A stretch of 64,000 bases of DNA. It comes from Laburnicola sp. R22_1 (lineage: Eukaryota; Ascomycota; Dothideomycetes; Pleosporales; Didymosphaeriaceae). The notes under the pieces are model-generated. The model was not told where the DNA came from. It saw nothing but the letters and a program-made list of their open reading frames with translations, and ran no database searches. A program made the position numbers and the translations under genes. Of the stretch, positions 23,721 to 34,650 are shown one piece after another (the stretch's first letter is position 1; every line of letters begins with the position of its first letter). The stretch lies in the NCBI GenBank assembly GCA_014281115.1, contig JACONQ010000015.1, forward strand, positions 1,922,001 to 1,986,000, given 5' to 3'.

Positions 23721-26049
23721 TGCCCTATAATAAGCAACCCTAAGCTACACCTACTATGCCTTAGGTACTCGCTGTGCCTATTAATAAATAATTAAACAAT
23801 ATATCTACTATAAAGTCTAATAAGTAACTACTAGTAGAGATACTAAGTATAGCAGAACTAATAGATAAAATCTATTTAGTATACCTAGTAGACAAGAATT
23901 TAATAGTAATTATAACAGCATTAAAAGATAGTTAATAGAGAATCCTATACAATCTTATACATAGAGGTACTAGACTAGCGCTTAGTAATTATTAGTTATA
24001 TGGCGGTCTACTATATATACGAGGCAAAGTATACATCTCTTCTAGAACTTTATATCTATGTAATTAACCATATATACAAATCGCTCTGCAGGAGATATAG
24101 AGAAAAACACGAGAGTTATACGAAATTAATATAGTGGTATTTTTAGCCTAATATAATAAGCGACGTCGCCTAGTATATTAAAGCTTATCTACTCTACTAA
24201 TATATAAAGACTTATCGCGATAGTAAATAAGGCCTACTTTATCTACTACCTATACTAGAATAATACTAGACGTTAATCTTAATTAATTATATTATTAAAC
24301 TTTTGCCTTATATAGTTAATAGTTGTATATACAAACACATCCTTATTATAGTTAACTAACTTAGTAAAAAATAGAAGTTTATACTAGTTATAGACTTACG
24401 TATTAACACTCTTATATAAGCCTTTATTAAATTTATATAGCGTAAATAAGGATACCTAGAAGATATAGTGTTAGACTAAAGAGCGTAATTTACGTCTTGC
24501 TTCTAGAAACACTTCTATTAATATGTTGGTACAAAACTTAAGTTGTTAATATTATATTATTCTAAAACTAATAGACAGATAGAAAACGCTAATACTTTTC
24601 TAAAATAATACTTAAGAGCGTTTATTAATTACAAATAAGATAACTAGATTACCCTACTACCTATAGCTAAATTTGTTACCAATTCTTTAATAAGTACTAG
24701 TATAGGTATAACACTATTTTACGCTACTAAAGAATATAAACCCTAGTTAGGTCTAAAGCTACTACTACTAATTAATAAGACACTAACTGCACCTACTAAA
24801 GCTAATTATATCTAAGCTAACTATTTCGCAAAACGCCTTTATTAGTTGCGTAATAACCTTTGTAAAAGTCTTAAATAGGCTTAGACAAAGTAAGTGGAGT
24901 ATGCTAATAATAGAAAGCAATCCGCCAAAGTGTTTAAAGTTAGTAACTAAGTTATAGTTAATTTTTATTACGCTTATACGACTCGACCCAGCTAATCTTT
25001 AGACTATAGACTATTTATAATTATTAAATTAATTAATAATATGATCTATAAAGTAGACCTTCTACTAGAGATGCAAATCTATAATATATTTTACCCATAG
25101 TTGTTATATCTGCACAAGTAACTACTATCTAGCCAAGCACCTATACCTAAAGGCCCCGTTAAAATTACTAACCCTAATGTCTAAGATAACTCTAACTATA
25201 AAGTTGAAGCAATTTTAGCCACACAACTTAATTAAAATCTAAAGAATCTACTAATGTATAATTATAAGGGCCTCCTATAGCATAAAGTTAAATAAAAGAA
25301 CTACCTACTAGAACTAGACAATCTATTATAGGAGCTATATATAAACTTAGTTAGCTTATTAGACCTAGTCTATAACTAGTATAAGGCTTACCCCTCTACT
25401 CCTATTTATAGGAAGTTTACCATGCTAATAGACAAATAGAATATATTATTGCTAAGAATAAGCGAACTTACTACCTTAATATAACGTAACGTATAGGTAG
25501 TAAGTATTTACGTCCTTCTCTACTAATATAAGTTACTATTATAGAAAGAATACCTCTACTATTTATATTACTATTAATATTCATTATAGTAGTCACACCC
25601 TTAGATAATATAGACTAAGATATTAGCGTTATAAATATAATAGTAAAATACCTATATATTAGAAATTACTTATATACTAGAGGTTGCCTATATATTAGAG
25701 ACTATATAGTTAAGCCTAATAAAAGTAACTATGCCTAGTAATAGTAATTACACTTAATAATAGTAAACTACTATATACGTACACGCTATTATTATTACCT
25801 ATAAGTAAGAATTTAAAAGTTATAATTTATAAGCTATAGTTATAAGTTATAATTATATAACGTATAGACAAAATTTTGCCAATCTAGCCTAGTAGCTTAT
25901 ACCTAGATTACTAAGAAACACTAGATTTACTACGGCGCTATTATACTAACCTAGTATATAATCTTAGTAATATGTCTAATAGATAATAAAGCTAGCCACA
26001 AATATAACATATATTAAAAACCTAGGTATAAAATAATAATTTTGGGGAC

Positions 26050-27034
26050 TGGGATGCCAGAGGCATAAGAAGGGCACAGTATTATATTAGGAAAGTTTTT
26101 TCTAAAGAGGCTGCTTAACCGTGCGCAGATGTGCGCATCTGTGCATATTTTTACACAGGCAATTTGCTAGTACAAAAATGCTTAGAGATGCGCAGACATG
26201 CGCAGACTTGGGCAAATGTGCACAAATAGTTTTAATAAGTAATTTTTTTATAGCTTTATAACTTTTTTACTAGTAAAGCTATAATTTTAATTTTTTAATA
26301 GATTTATAGAGAAAACACTAATCTTTAATTATTTAATTTAAAAATACCATTTTTATTACGTAATTAGTTAGTAATTAATAAAAAACTCTTTACTTGGCTA
26401 GTTATTATATATATTACGTAATAATATTACATAAATATATAGTACTAATAATATAGTATATAAAATTTTAAAAAGTTTTAATAAAAATAAAGTAGTTAAA
26501 AAGTTATTAAAGTTTATACTTTTTAAAATAGTGTTCTTTACTAAGCCACTAATTTTCGCCTAATCTAATTCTTTTAAATAATTATAAAACTATATTTTTC
26601 TATTTTTAAATCTATAAAATCTAGAATTTAGGATTAGGTAGAAGTTCTATATAATACGCTAGTAATTAGTACTAGTATATTAACTAGTAATTACTATCTA
26701 GTAGAAGACTTTAACTTTATACTTTAAGAAATCTTTTTTTTAAAAGCTTACTAAGCTTTTTTTTTTAAATTCTAGCCAATTAAAGAGCTTTATTTGCTGA
26801 CTAATCAGTATTATTATAATAGCATAGGTGCCATAGATGCCCTAGGTGCACATCCTTGCATAATCTTACGCATACGTACGCTAAAAAAAAGTAGTATTAT
26901 AGATGCGCTTAGAGCGCTTTTAGTGCGCAGGCGTGCGTAGAGCCGTCTAGGTGCCATAGATACGCACGCGCGCTTAAAATTTTTCCTAATATATTATAAG
27001 AGCAATAGAATTGCTCTTCTTAGAGGGGGGGGGG
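26050..27034 (+). other. Gypsy 3' non-coding region with short GC-rich repeats
   Basis: After the chromodomain the coding signal ends. The region contains clustered variants of TGCGCAGA (26120-26210) and of AGGTGCCATAGATGC (26820-26960), with CpA/TpG partly retained, then the polypurine tract. No gene recognised. Confidence 0.4.
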
Positions 27035-27246
27035 TGTAATAGATTAATGCCTAGAGGCGCTGTAGCCCTAAGGCAGGCTAAAGATAACGCTTTATTTCTA
27101 GCGCTAGCCTAATTAGGCCTAGCACCTAGCGCCCACCACGCGCCCACTATATAGTAGGCATAGGTAATTACTAGAATTTCTACGCAGTATCTTACCTATA
27201 AAGTTTAATTAACTATTATCTTAACTCTAACTATTAATTCTTTATA
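27035..27246 (+). repeat. 3' LTR of gypsy element, RIPed
   Basis: Starts TGTAATAGATTA, ends CTTTATA, and follows the G-run polypurine tract. It is the RIP-mutated partner of 15666-15877. Confidence 0.9.
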
Positions 27247-27363
27247 ATAGTTAATTTAATAACTTTCTATATAACTAACTTAACTAATATAAAGTATCTA
27301 CTATATATTTTTATTACTAATAGTAATAGCTATTTTACTAAACTATATATATATATATATATA

Positions 27364-29195
27364 AAATATTCTATTAGTAAGTCGACTATATTAGTAAGCC
27401 GGCCACTTTTCCTTAGTATAACTAACACTTTAGTAACTCTAATATGTCTCTATAACACAATACGATATTAGTTAACTAAGAAGGCAAAATTAACCTTACT
27501 CTTAAGGCCTATACTTCTAGCCAAATTTAAAGCCTATAATGCGTAGCTACTATCTTTAATATTAAACACTAGCGCCTCTCTAATTAGCTTTATAGAATTA
27601 CTCTACACGCTTAAACTTAACTAGAAATTTAGAAACTTACTATAACTAAAGAGTAGACAATTATCTAATATATTCTTAACCTTAATTTGTAAGGATTCGC
27701 GCCCTAGCTATATAAAATAGAAGATATAGCTAATAAACTACTAGGTATATATAGTAGCTAGCCTATTAGTAAGCGCTAGGCTAAGCGCTTTGTAACGCGC
27801 TTAGCCAAGCTTAAAATAGCCTTTAATTAAGCCAAAGACCGCTAGACAATACTCTAGGAGAATTTAGAGATAATTAGCGCGTGGTTTAAGCTAGTAGAGG
27901 ATACTAAAGCTAAGTATAGCATCTATAATAATAATATACACAACTTTAATAAGACTGGCTTCTAGATAGGCGTTACTAGCTTAATAAAGGTTGTTATAGA
28001 CGCAGAGAGATGTGCTTAACCTAAGCATATTTAGCTAGGTAATCGCGAGTGGGTTACTGTTATCTAGAGCATCTGCGCTACTAGGTATATAACCCCACCT
28101 TTTATTATTTATAAAGGACGCGTCCACATCTCTATATAGTATAAGAAGGCAGATATACCGCGTAATTAGAAGCTCTTAGTCTCTAAGAACAGCTAGACTA
28201 ATAACGTGCTTAGTCTAGAGTAGTTAAAGCATTTTAACACGCATACAAAGGCGCGCTAGGTAGGGGGGTATAGACTACTTATTTTAGATGGCTATAAGAG
28301 CCACCTTAACTAGAATTTTAAGGACTACTACCTTAAAAACAAAATTCTCACTCTCTACATACCACCTTACTTATCGCACATCCTCTAGCTGCTTAACGTA
28401 GTCTGCTTCTTGCTATTAAAGCGTAAGTACTCTTAGCGCATTAGAGACTTAGCATATAGGCGCGTCTTCTATATTAATAAGAAAGGCTTCCTCCTAGCCT
28501 TTAAAGACGCGTTTTTAAACGTGTTTACAGAGGAGAACTATTATAAGGCCTTTAAGGCATTAGGTCTTATCCCTATTAACGCGCAGGTAGTGTTAAATCG
28601 CCTTAAAGTATAGCTACGTATCCTACTAGCACCCCCACTATAGGAGATACTATAGTAATTAAAAACACTAAGTAATACGTATAAGTTTAGATTCTAGTTA
28701 AAGCTAGTAAGTAACTCCTTTACTTAATCGCCTATTATAGCTTAGGCTAGCTTCTCTTAGTTTATAAAAGGTAGTAAACTTATGCTATATTAAAACGCTC
28801 CTTTAACCGCCCGCGTTTATAAGCTTAAGGAATAATTAGCAGTAATAACTAAGCGGAAATTACGCAAAAGAAAGCGGATCTAGCAGAGTGAGACTATAGA
28901 GTATGGGACTATAGCAGCGCAGATAGCTGCTAAGGCATTGTAGACGCCTTAGCAATTAAAGAAGACTCGTAGTAGTAGTAATTAAGAAAGAGCCCAACTA
29001 GCTCTATAGCGCTGTAAAAACTATAAGGAAACTAGACATAATACGCGAACATATAAAAAAGATATAGAGATATCTTCTAAATTAAATATAAGCATAACGT
29101 ACGTAGGCTCCTTGTTTAGTAGTAATAAAATCAAAGAGTTATAACATGAGTTAGTCGTGCCAAGGAAAAGTAGTCGGCTTACTAATAGAATACGT
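27364..29195 (+). mobile_element. pogo-type transposon Pg5 (about 1.83 kb), degenerate
   Basis: Ends share TATTCTATTAGTAAG and ACTTTTCCTTRG in inverted orientation; TA flanks lie at 27362-27363 and 29196-29197. The left end carries the ATTAGTAAG box twice. Reading through stops shows HLNxNFKDYYL and LPPYLSHIL-like DDE blocks, YRLLILDGYKSH (second Asp kept) near 28270, and LxLLNVVCF (third Asp now Asn). The C-terminal zinc-knuckle region RCKNYKETRHNTRTY has lost two of its Cys. It resembles Pg1 in plan but is a separate family. The left end lies beside a (TA)n microsatellite. Confidence 0.7.
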
Positions 29196-29204
29196 TATAT
29201 ATTA

Positions 29205-29455
29205 TTACGCTTTTTTTAATTACTAAGTAGTAGGCTCAACTTTTTCTATTATATTATTTGAGATAAAAGCCTTTATTATTCTACCTTTAGGTAGTTAATT
29301 AATGTTTAGCGTTAACTTATCTATCTAGGGATAGGACAACAAAGGCTTTTATCTTAAATAATATAATAAAAAAAGCAGAGCCCCCTACTTAGTAATTAAA
29401 AAGAGCGTAAGAAGGTAATTATAAAAATGCGTATTTAAACTACTAAGTAAGCTTA
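29205..29455. repeat. Foldback repeat (two inverted arms)
   Basis: A segment at 29205-29290 with TTAATTACTAAGTAG and GAGATAAAAGCC recurs inverted at 29350-29420, enough for a long hairpin. The right-hand arm extends to 29455 and matches 31255-31405 in opposite orientation over about 150 bp. Confidence 0.6.
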
Positions 29456-31254
29456 GTAGTCTTAGTGTAAAGCTTCTATATACAAAGTTTTTATATAAAG
29501 ACTATAGTTAGAACTTTAGAAAAGAAATAAAACTTTAGCATAGTAACACTATAAGCTATTCTTTTTTACTATCCTAATTATTATAAACCTATTATTTATA
29601 TTATTACAAATAATATAAGTTAATATTTACTATATTAATAGGTATGTACTATTTCTTATAAGTAGAATAAAGGTAATATATACTAGATACACTATTACTC
29701 TATTATAGATAGGGGTGCGATACCGCACGTTTAGTAGCAATGGCGTCTTTAGAGTATAGAATAGATATAGTAACTAACTTTAAGGTCTTAACTAGTAATT
29801 AAATATTTGCGAGAATAGAAAGGTAGTATAAATAGGCAATCTTTATCTAGTTGCGTATTTTATACTATATAGGCAGTAGCTATATATTATATTATTATTA
29901 ACTTTAGTATCTAGTATATCTTATAATTAACTATCTCTCTTAGTAAGAGTATAAACTGCCTCCACTTATTAGTTTTTAAGTAGCCCTACTATGTGTAATT
30001 ACTATATTTTTTTATTATATTACTAGCGTCTACATAATATAAAGTTATGTATAAGCGCTAAGTCCTAGGACTAAAGCACGTTAAAATTTTTTTAACATCT
30101 CCCCCTAGCCTCTAAGATAACTAACTATATAATAATAATATTCTAACTTACTCGCTCGCCTACTATACTACTAGATAATTAATACTACTTTATAACCTTT
30201 TACTATGTTACTAAATAATTAACTACTTAGAATCTTTACTCTACTTTACTATTATAATATATAGTAGTTAGCTTACTAAATACCATTTTTAACCTTTTAT
30301 TTTTTAGTTTAAGGTTAAAGTAGATTAAGATAGAAGATTATTATATACTATATATAGCACCTAATTCTAATTAAAAACTAATCTTAAATACTACCTAATA
30401 ACGCGATAATAGTTTAAACTTACTTGTACTCTATTTATACCTTATAAGCTTCTAATCTATAAAAGGTTTACTTATAGTGTATATAGTATACCTAGCTAAT
30501 TACTACTACTATTATTAGTTATTTGCGCTTATATGCCGCTTACGCGGCGTACTTACTTAGATAAGCTAACCTAATAGTAATAATAGTAATAATAACTAGG
30601 AGGATTTTGTAAATCTATATAACACTTTTATTATACTAGAGCTTATTAATAAAGACCTTATTATCCTTCTTTTATATCCCCTTCTAGAGGATTCTATTAC
30701 TAATAAGAAGTAATTACGTCTACTAGTAGAGAAATATAATTATTCTATTCTTAGTAAACTAGACTAGCTTCTAACCTAACTAGTAGATAAGGGTAGCCTT
30801 ATAAATAGTTAAGTATACCTATTCCTTACGCTAAATAAGCATTTTATAGACAGAATATAACTCTAGCGTAGTTATTATTTAAGTAATAGTTATATAGAAC
30901 TCTAGCGTATACTTTTTAGTATTAGTAAGTACCTTAGTATTAGTAAGACTACTATTAATACTTAGGTAGATAGTAGGGCATAAAGAGATAGTAGGAGATT
31001 TGTTAAGAATAACCTTAATATAGCAATAGAGTAATAGTGTATTTAGTATATATTAACCTTATTCTACTTATAGAAAATAGTATCTACCTATTAATATGAC
31101 TTGTGTTGTTTATAATAATTAGGATAGTAAGAAATAGAGATAAATAACTACAGCGTAGTAGTGCTAAAGCTATTTTATCTACACTTCCCTAAAGTTCTAA
31201 GTGGCCTTTTTATAAAAGTTTTGCTTATAGAAGCAGCCCTGCGCTAAGACTACT
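29456..31254. other. AT-rich interior between inverted repeats
   Basis: RIPed DNA. The right part (30680-31225) is the direct repeat described separately. No recognisable transposase, reverse transcriptase or RNA gene. Confidence 0.4.
30680..31225 (+). repeat. Direct repeat R, copy 1
   Basis: About 545 bp highly similar to 38444-38980 in the same orientation (shared ACTAATAAGAAGTAATTA, TAGTATTAGTAAGTACCTTA). Read through stops it gives a leucine-rich protein of no family I know (LLVEKYNYSILSKLD, SISKYLSISKTT). Probably part of an unclassified transposable element. Confidence 0.6.
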
Positions 31255-31405
31255 AAGACTACTAAGCTCGCTTAGCAGTTTAAACGCGCATTTTTATAAT
31301 TACCTTTTTACGCTTTTTTTTTAATTACTAAGTAGAGGACTCTGCTTTTTTTATTATGTTATTTAAGATAAAATCCTTTGTTATGCTACTTCTAGATAGT
31401 TAATT
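31255..31405 (+). repeat. Inverted partner of the 29310-29455 repeat
   Basis: Shares ACTACTAAGCT, AAACGCGCATTTTTATAATT and TTAATTACTAAGTAG in inverted orientation with 29310-29455. The pair bracket about 1.8 kb and may be long terminal inverted repeats of an unclassified DNA element. Confidence 0.55.
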
Positions 31406-32528
31406 TAATACTATATAATATATAATAAATTACGTATATACGCTCCCTTCTCCTTGGGGTTAATTTATAATATTACGTAATTCTAGGCTGGCTGTTTAAC
31501 TAACTACTATATTACGTAATTAATAATTTCTTTAATAATATTTTTTACTATAATAATAATAATAATAATTATAATAGTAACGAACCTAACTATTTTATTA
31601 CTCTTTTATAGTAGATCTTTCCTTGTAACTAGCGAGCTATATACTACTATTTAGAATCTTACTATTACTGCCTATCTTCTCTATACTCTTACCGCCGCTG
31701 CTTATCTTTACCGTTATTACTTATAGTTCCCCACCTTAATAGTAGTCTAGATAATTACTACTATCTTAATAAGCTTCTTATACTACTATTACGCTTTTGC
31801 ACTTTTACAGTCTCTAAAAAATTATTACTTTTTATTAGTAGCTACTCTATATTATAACTCTACTAGTTTTTATTTTTAAGCTTCTTTAGTAAGGTTTTTA
31901 CGTTGCTTTATTATTATAGTATAAAGGCTTAACGTAATTCTTCCTTATTTAGGTACTAAAGAAGTGCTTTACACTCTAGAATTTATAATTGCAAAACTAG
32001 CTAATAGGGCCTAAATAGCTAGGTCTAGGTATTGTTAAAAATACTAAGATTAAGAGGTCCCTTTAATAATCCTACTTACTATATAAAATTGCTAAATTTC
32101 TAGAAATTATCTTTAACTTTGCCTAGCTAATCCTCTTTATACTCTTAGAACTCTGCTATAGCTATATTGCCTTAGGTAGAAGTAGTATACTTAGGGCGCT
32201 AGAATAGTGTTACGTTGCTAGATATAATAGTTAAAGAGCTAAATTTAAAAAATAGTAGTAGTAGTTATATATTAAAGATAACGATTTAGTGTATTAGGTA
32301 TTACTAATATTATAAAAGACTTATACACTATATGTATAGCAAACTATAGTTTTACTATTCTATCGCCTATACTACTTTTATAGTTGTAATTCTGCGGTCT
32401 ACTATAGCTCTCTAATAGTTTACTAGTTAAGAGATAATATATAACTTAGTTATACTAAATAGTAGACTATCTATTAACTACTATTAATAATACTACTATA
32501 AAGAAAGTTAATAATAAAATTATTGTTA

Positions 32529-34650
32529 CAGTAGAGTGACACAAAAAAAGTGCCTAGTAAAAAGATATCTTTTTAAAAGTCATATAACTAGGTGAGTTTT
32601 AATACTATGTAAATAAAAAGTATACCGTTTGAAGGAGACGGTTTATGAGAGTTGGCATAGGAGGTTAGTAAGAGCTTAGTAATTAGAGCTAACTAGAGGT
32701 ATCTTAATAAAGTTAAGGGAATTTTTCTTAAAACTTTGACCCCATATAACTTTTTTTTCTACGTAGATAAAATTCGATAACTTATATAGATTATAGTTCA
32801 CCCTATGAGGACTATATAACCTAATTTTTATTATAGGTTTATTCATAGAAATATTAATTATAAGTAAAAAGATAAAAGTTAATTAAAATTAAACAATTAG
32901 ATAGAACTAGTAAATAATATATAACTAGTACTTAGTATACCATCCTTTAGCCTCTATAACGTCATTATAACGCTTAGGCAAAGATAGTATACAATAATCT
33001 ATAGCCTCCTGCGGAATTAAATCCCACTCCTCTTGTATAGCTCCTTTAAAGGCTTCTACACTAGATCTACTAGTGCCAAAGCCTAAAGAAGCCTTATTTC
33101 TTTTTCCTAGCCTATCTTTTAATAGACTCCAAACGTTTTATATAGGATTTAAGTCTGGTGAATAGGGTGGATGCCTAAAAACAAAGACTTTATTCCTAGA
33201 AAATTACCTTTTTACCTGTGGAGTTCTGTGGATCTTTAAATTATCCTGTTGAAATTTCCAGCCTAGTTATAATTAGTATGAAGAATACTATTATAAAAAT
33301 ATAATATATATATATATATATATTATATATATTAAAAGAAAAAGAGAAAAGAAGAAAAAGGGGTACTTTACTTACCTCTTTTTAAAAGAGGTTTTAAGAT
33401 AGGATTTAAACACTTCTATATATATCTAGTGTTATGAAAGGTCCTAGTTTTAATAGGGTCCCTTAAAAAACACTAGTTTAGAACGTCCTCCTATCCAAAT
33501 ATAGTCCCAGACTAAGATAGAAATATCTCGCGCTTTTAGTGAATTAGTACTAGCTCAAAAAAAAGATATAAAAAAAGTAAAATAGCCTAGTAATAGAGAG
33601 AAAAGGGCTCTATAATTCTAGAATATACAAGAAATTAATAACTTACTAGTTGTTCGGTTCTTGCGCTGTTCAGACCCAATTTTCGATTTTCCCCATTTTC
33701 TTATATATTCTTGCCTATTACCATGCCCCCTTTGGATAGTAGACTCGTCAGAAAATATAACTTTAGCAAAGTTAATATTTTCTAGCTCCTTAACTATCTC
33801 TTTAGCCCAGAATTCTCTTCTTTTAGCTCTTTCTTTAGTTAAATAGGCCTTTTTCTTAGAGACGTTAAAAGAATAGTCTTCTCCTTTTAAAACTCTCTGT
33901 AACGTCCTCTTAGTAAAGCCAAAACTATTCTCTTCTAATAGCCTCTTATTTGTCTTCTTAGGGCTTTTAGTTAAATCCCTATTAATAACTCTTTTCTCTC
34001 TAGAAGTAACCTCAGTTGCTCTCCCCTGTTTTACCCCTTTTAATAAGTTATCTCCCTTATTTTTCTTATTAATACGTCTAATAGCAGTCTTAATAGATTG
34101 TAGAGGCTTATTAAGGGTAGTAGCAATAGTAGAATTAGAAGTATTTGCTTTTTTAAGTAAAGAAACTTAACTTTCGAGTTTTGACAATTTTGGCTCCATT
34201 CGAGGAAATACAAAAGAGAAAATTTACTAGACAAAAGATATTATATTATACTATAATCTTAGTAATAAATCACGTGATTTAATTAACTTTTAAAATCACG
34301 TGATTTTTTAACCTTCAATAATTTCTTAATTAAGTTATATAAATACTCCGAAATTGTGCTTACATAATCTACACTAGGCCTAGAATAGCTAGTAAAAACA
34401 TTAGCCTAGTAGCATACTAAATACAGAAGTCATAACGCCTTAAAAATTGACTTTTAGAAACACTAAGTTTAGAAATAGATACCTTAAGGACTCTGCTTAG
34501 TAAGCACGTAACTAGTACCTAATCTTACGTTCCTATATTTCTTCTTTAAAACCGTATACTTTTTATTTACATAGTATTAAAACTCGCTTAGTTATATAAC
34601 TTTTAAAAAGATATCTTTTTACTAGGCGCTTTTTTTGTGTTATCCGACTA
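32529..34650 (-). mobile_element. Tc1-type transposon, 2122 bp, long TIRs, lightly mutated
   Basis: 97-bp terminal inverted repeats (32529-32625 and 34554-34650) with TA duplications at 32527-32528 and 34651-34652. The left end begins CAGT, the classic Tc1 terminus; the right end reads TAGT. It sits within gypsy reverse transcriptase sequence. Unlike its host it retains many CpA/TpG and has only a few stops, so it arrived later or escaped most RIP. Confidence 0.88.
32925..34199 (-). pseudogene. Tc1-type DD34E transposase with two putative introns
   Basis: Exons 34199-33647, 33532-33376 and 33245-32925 give a Tc1 transposase: HTH (NSTIATTLNKPLQSIKTAIR), KRTLQRVLKG, first Asp in VIFSDEST, then WDYIWIGGRSKLVFFKGP, second Asp in QDNLKIH, and HPPYSPDLNPI-stop-NVW, ending EAKGWYTKY. 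Introns at 33533-33646 (114 bp) and 33246-33375 (130 bp) have GTAAGT donors, AG acceptors and CTAAT-like branch sites, and removing them restores the frame. Second to third catalytic position spans 34 residues. The third catalytic Glu codon is now TAA, and TAA also interrupts the N-terminus and the segment after QVKR. Inactive as it stands. Splice sites are inferred. Confidence 0.75.

Larger units (their letters stand above)
15666..27246 (+). mobile_element. Complete Ty3/gypsy (chromovirus-like) LTR retrotransposon
   Basis: Two 212-bp LTRs enclose 11.6 kb, 9.7 kb without the Pg1-b insert. AATAG precedes the left LTR (15661-15665) and recurs at 27246-27250, a likely 5-bp target duplication (one base overlaps the LTR end). 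Reading through stops gives, in order: gag with a degraded CCHC knuckle near 20170; protease region near 20600; reverse transcriptase 21400-22150 with DVVAAFNTIRI and YLDN (from YLDD); RNase H to about 22800; integrase about 24000-24950; and a C-terminal chromodomain-like segment near 25200 (YKVEAILATQL). A G-run (27024-27034) just before the right LTR is the polypurine tract. RIP has destroyed all frames. Two patches, 22920-23720 and 26050-27000, are less RIP-marked. Confidence 0.88.
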
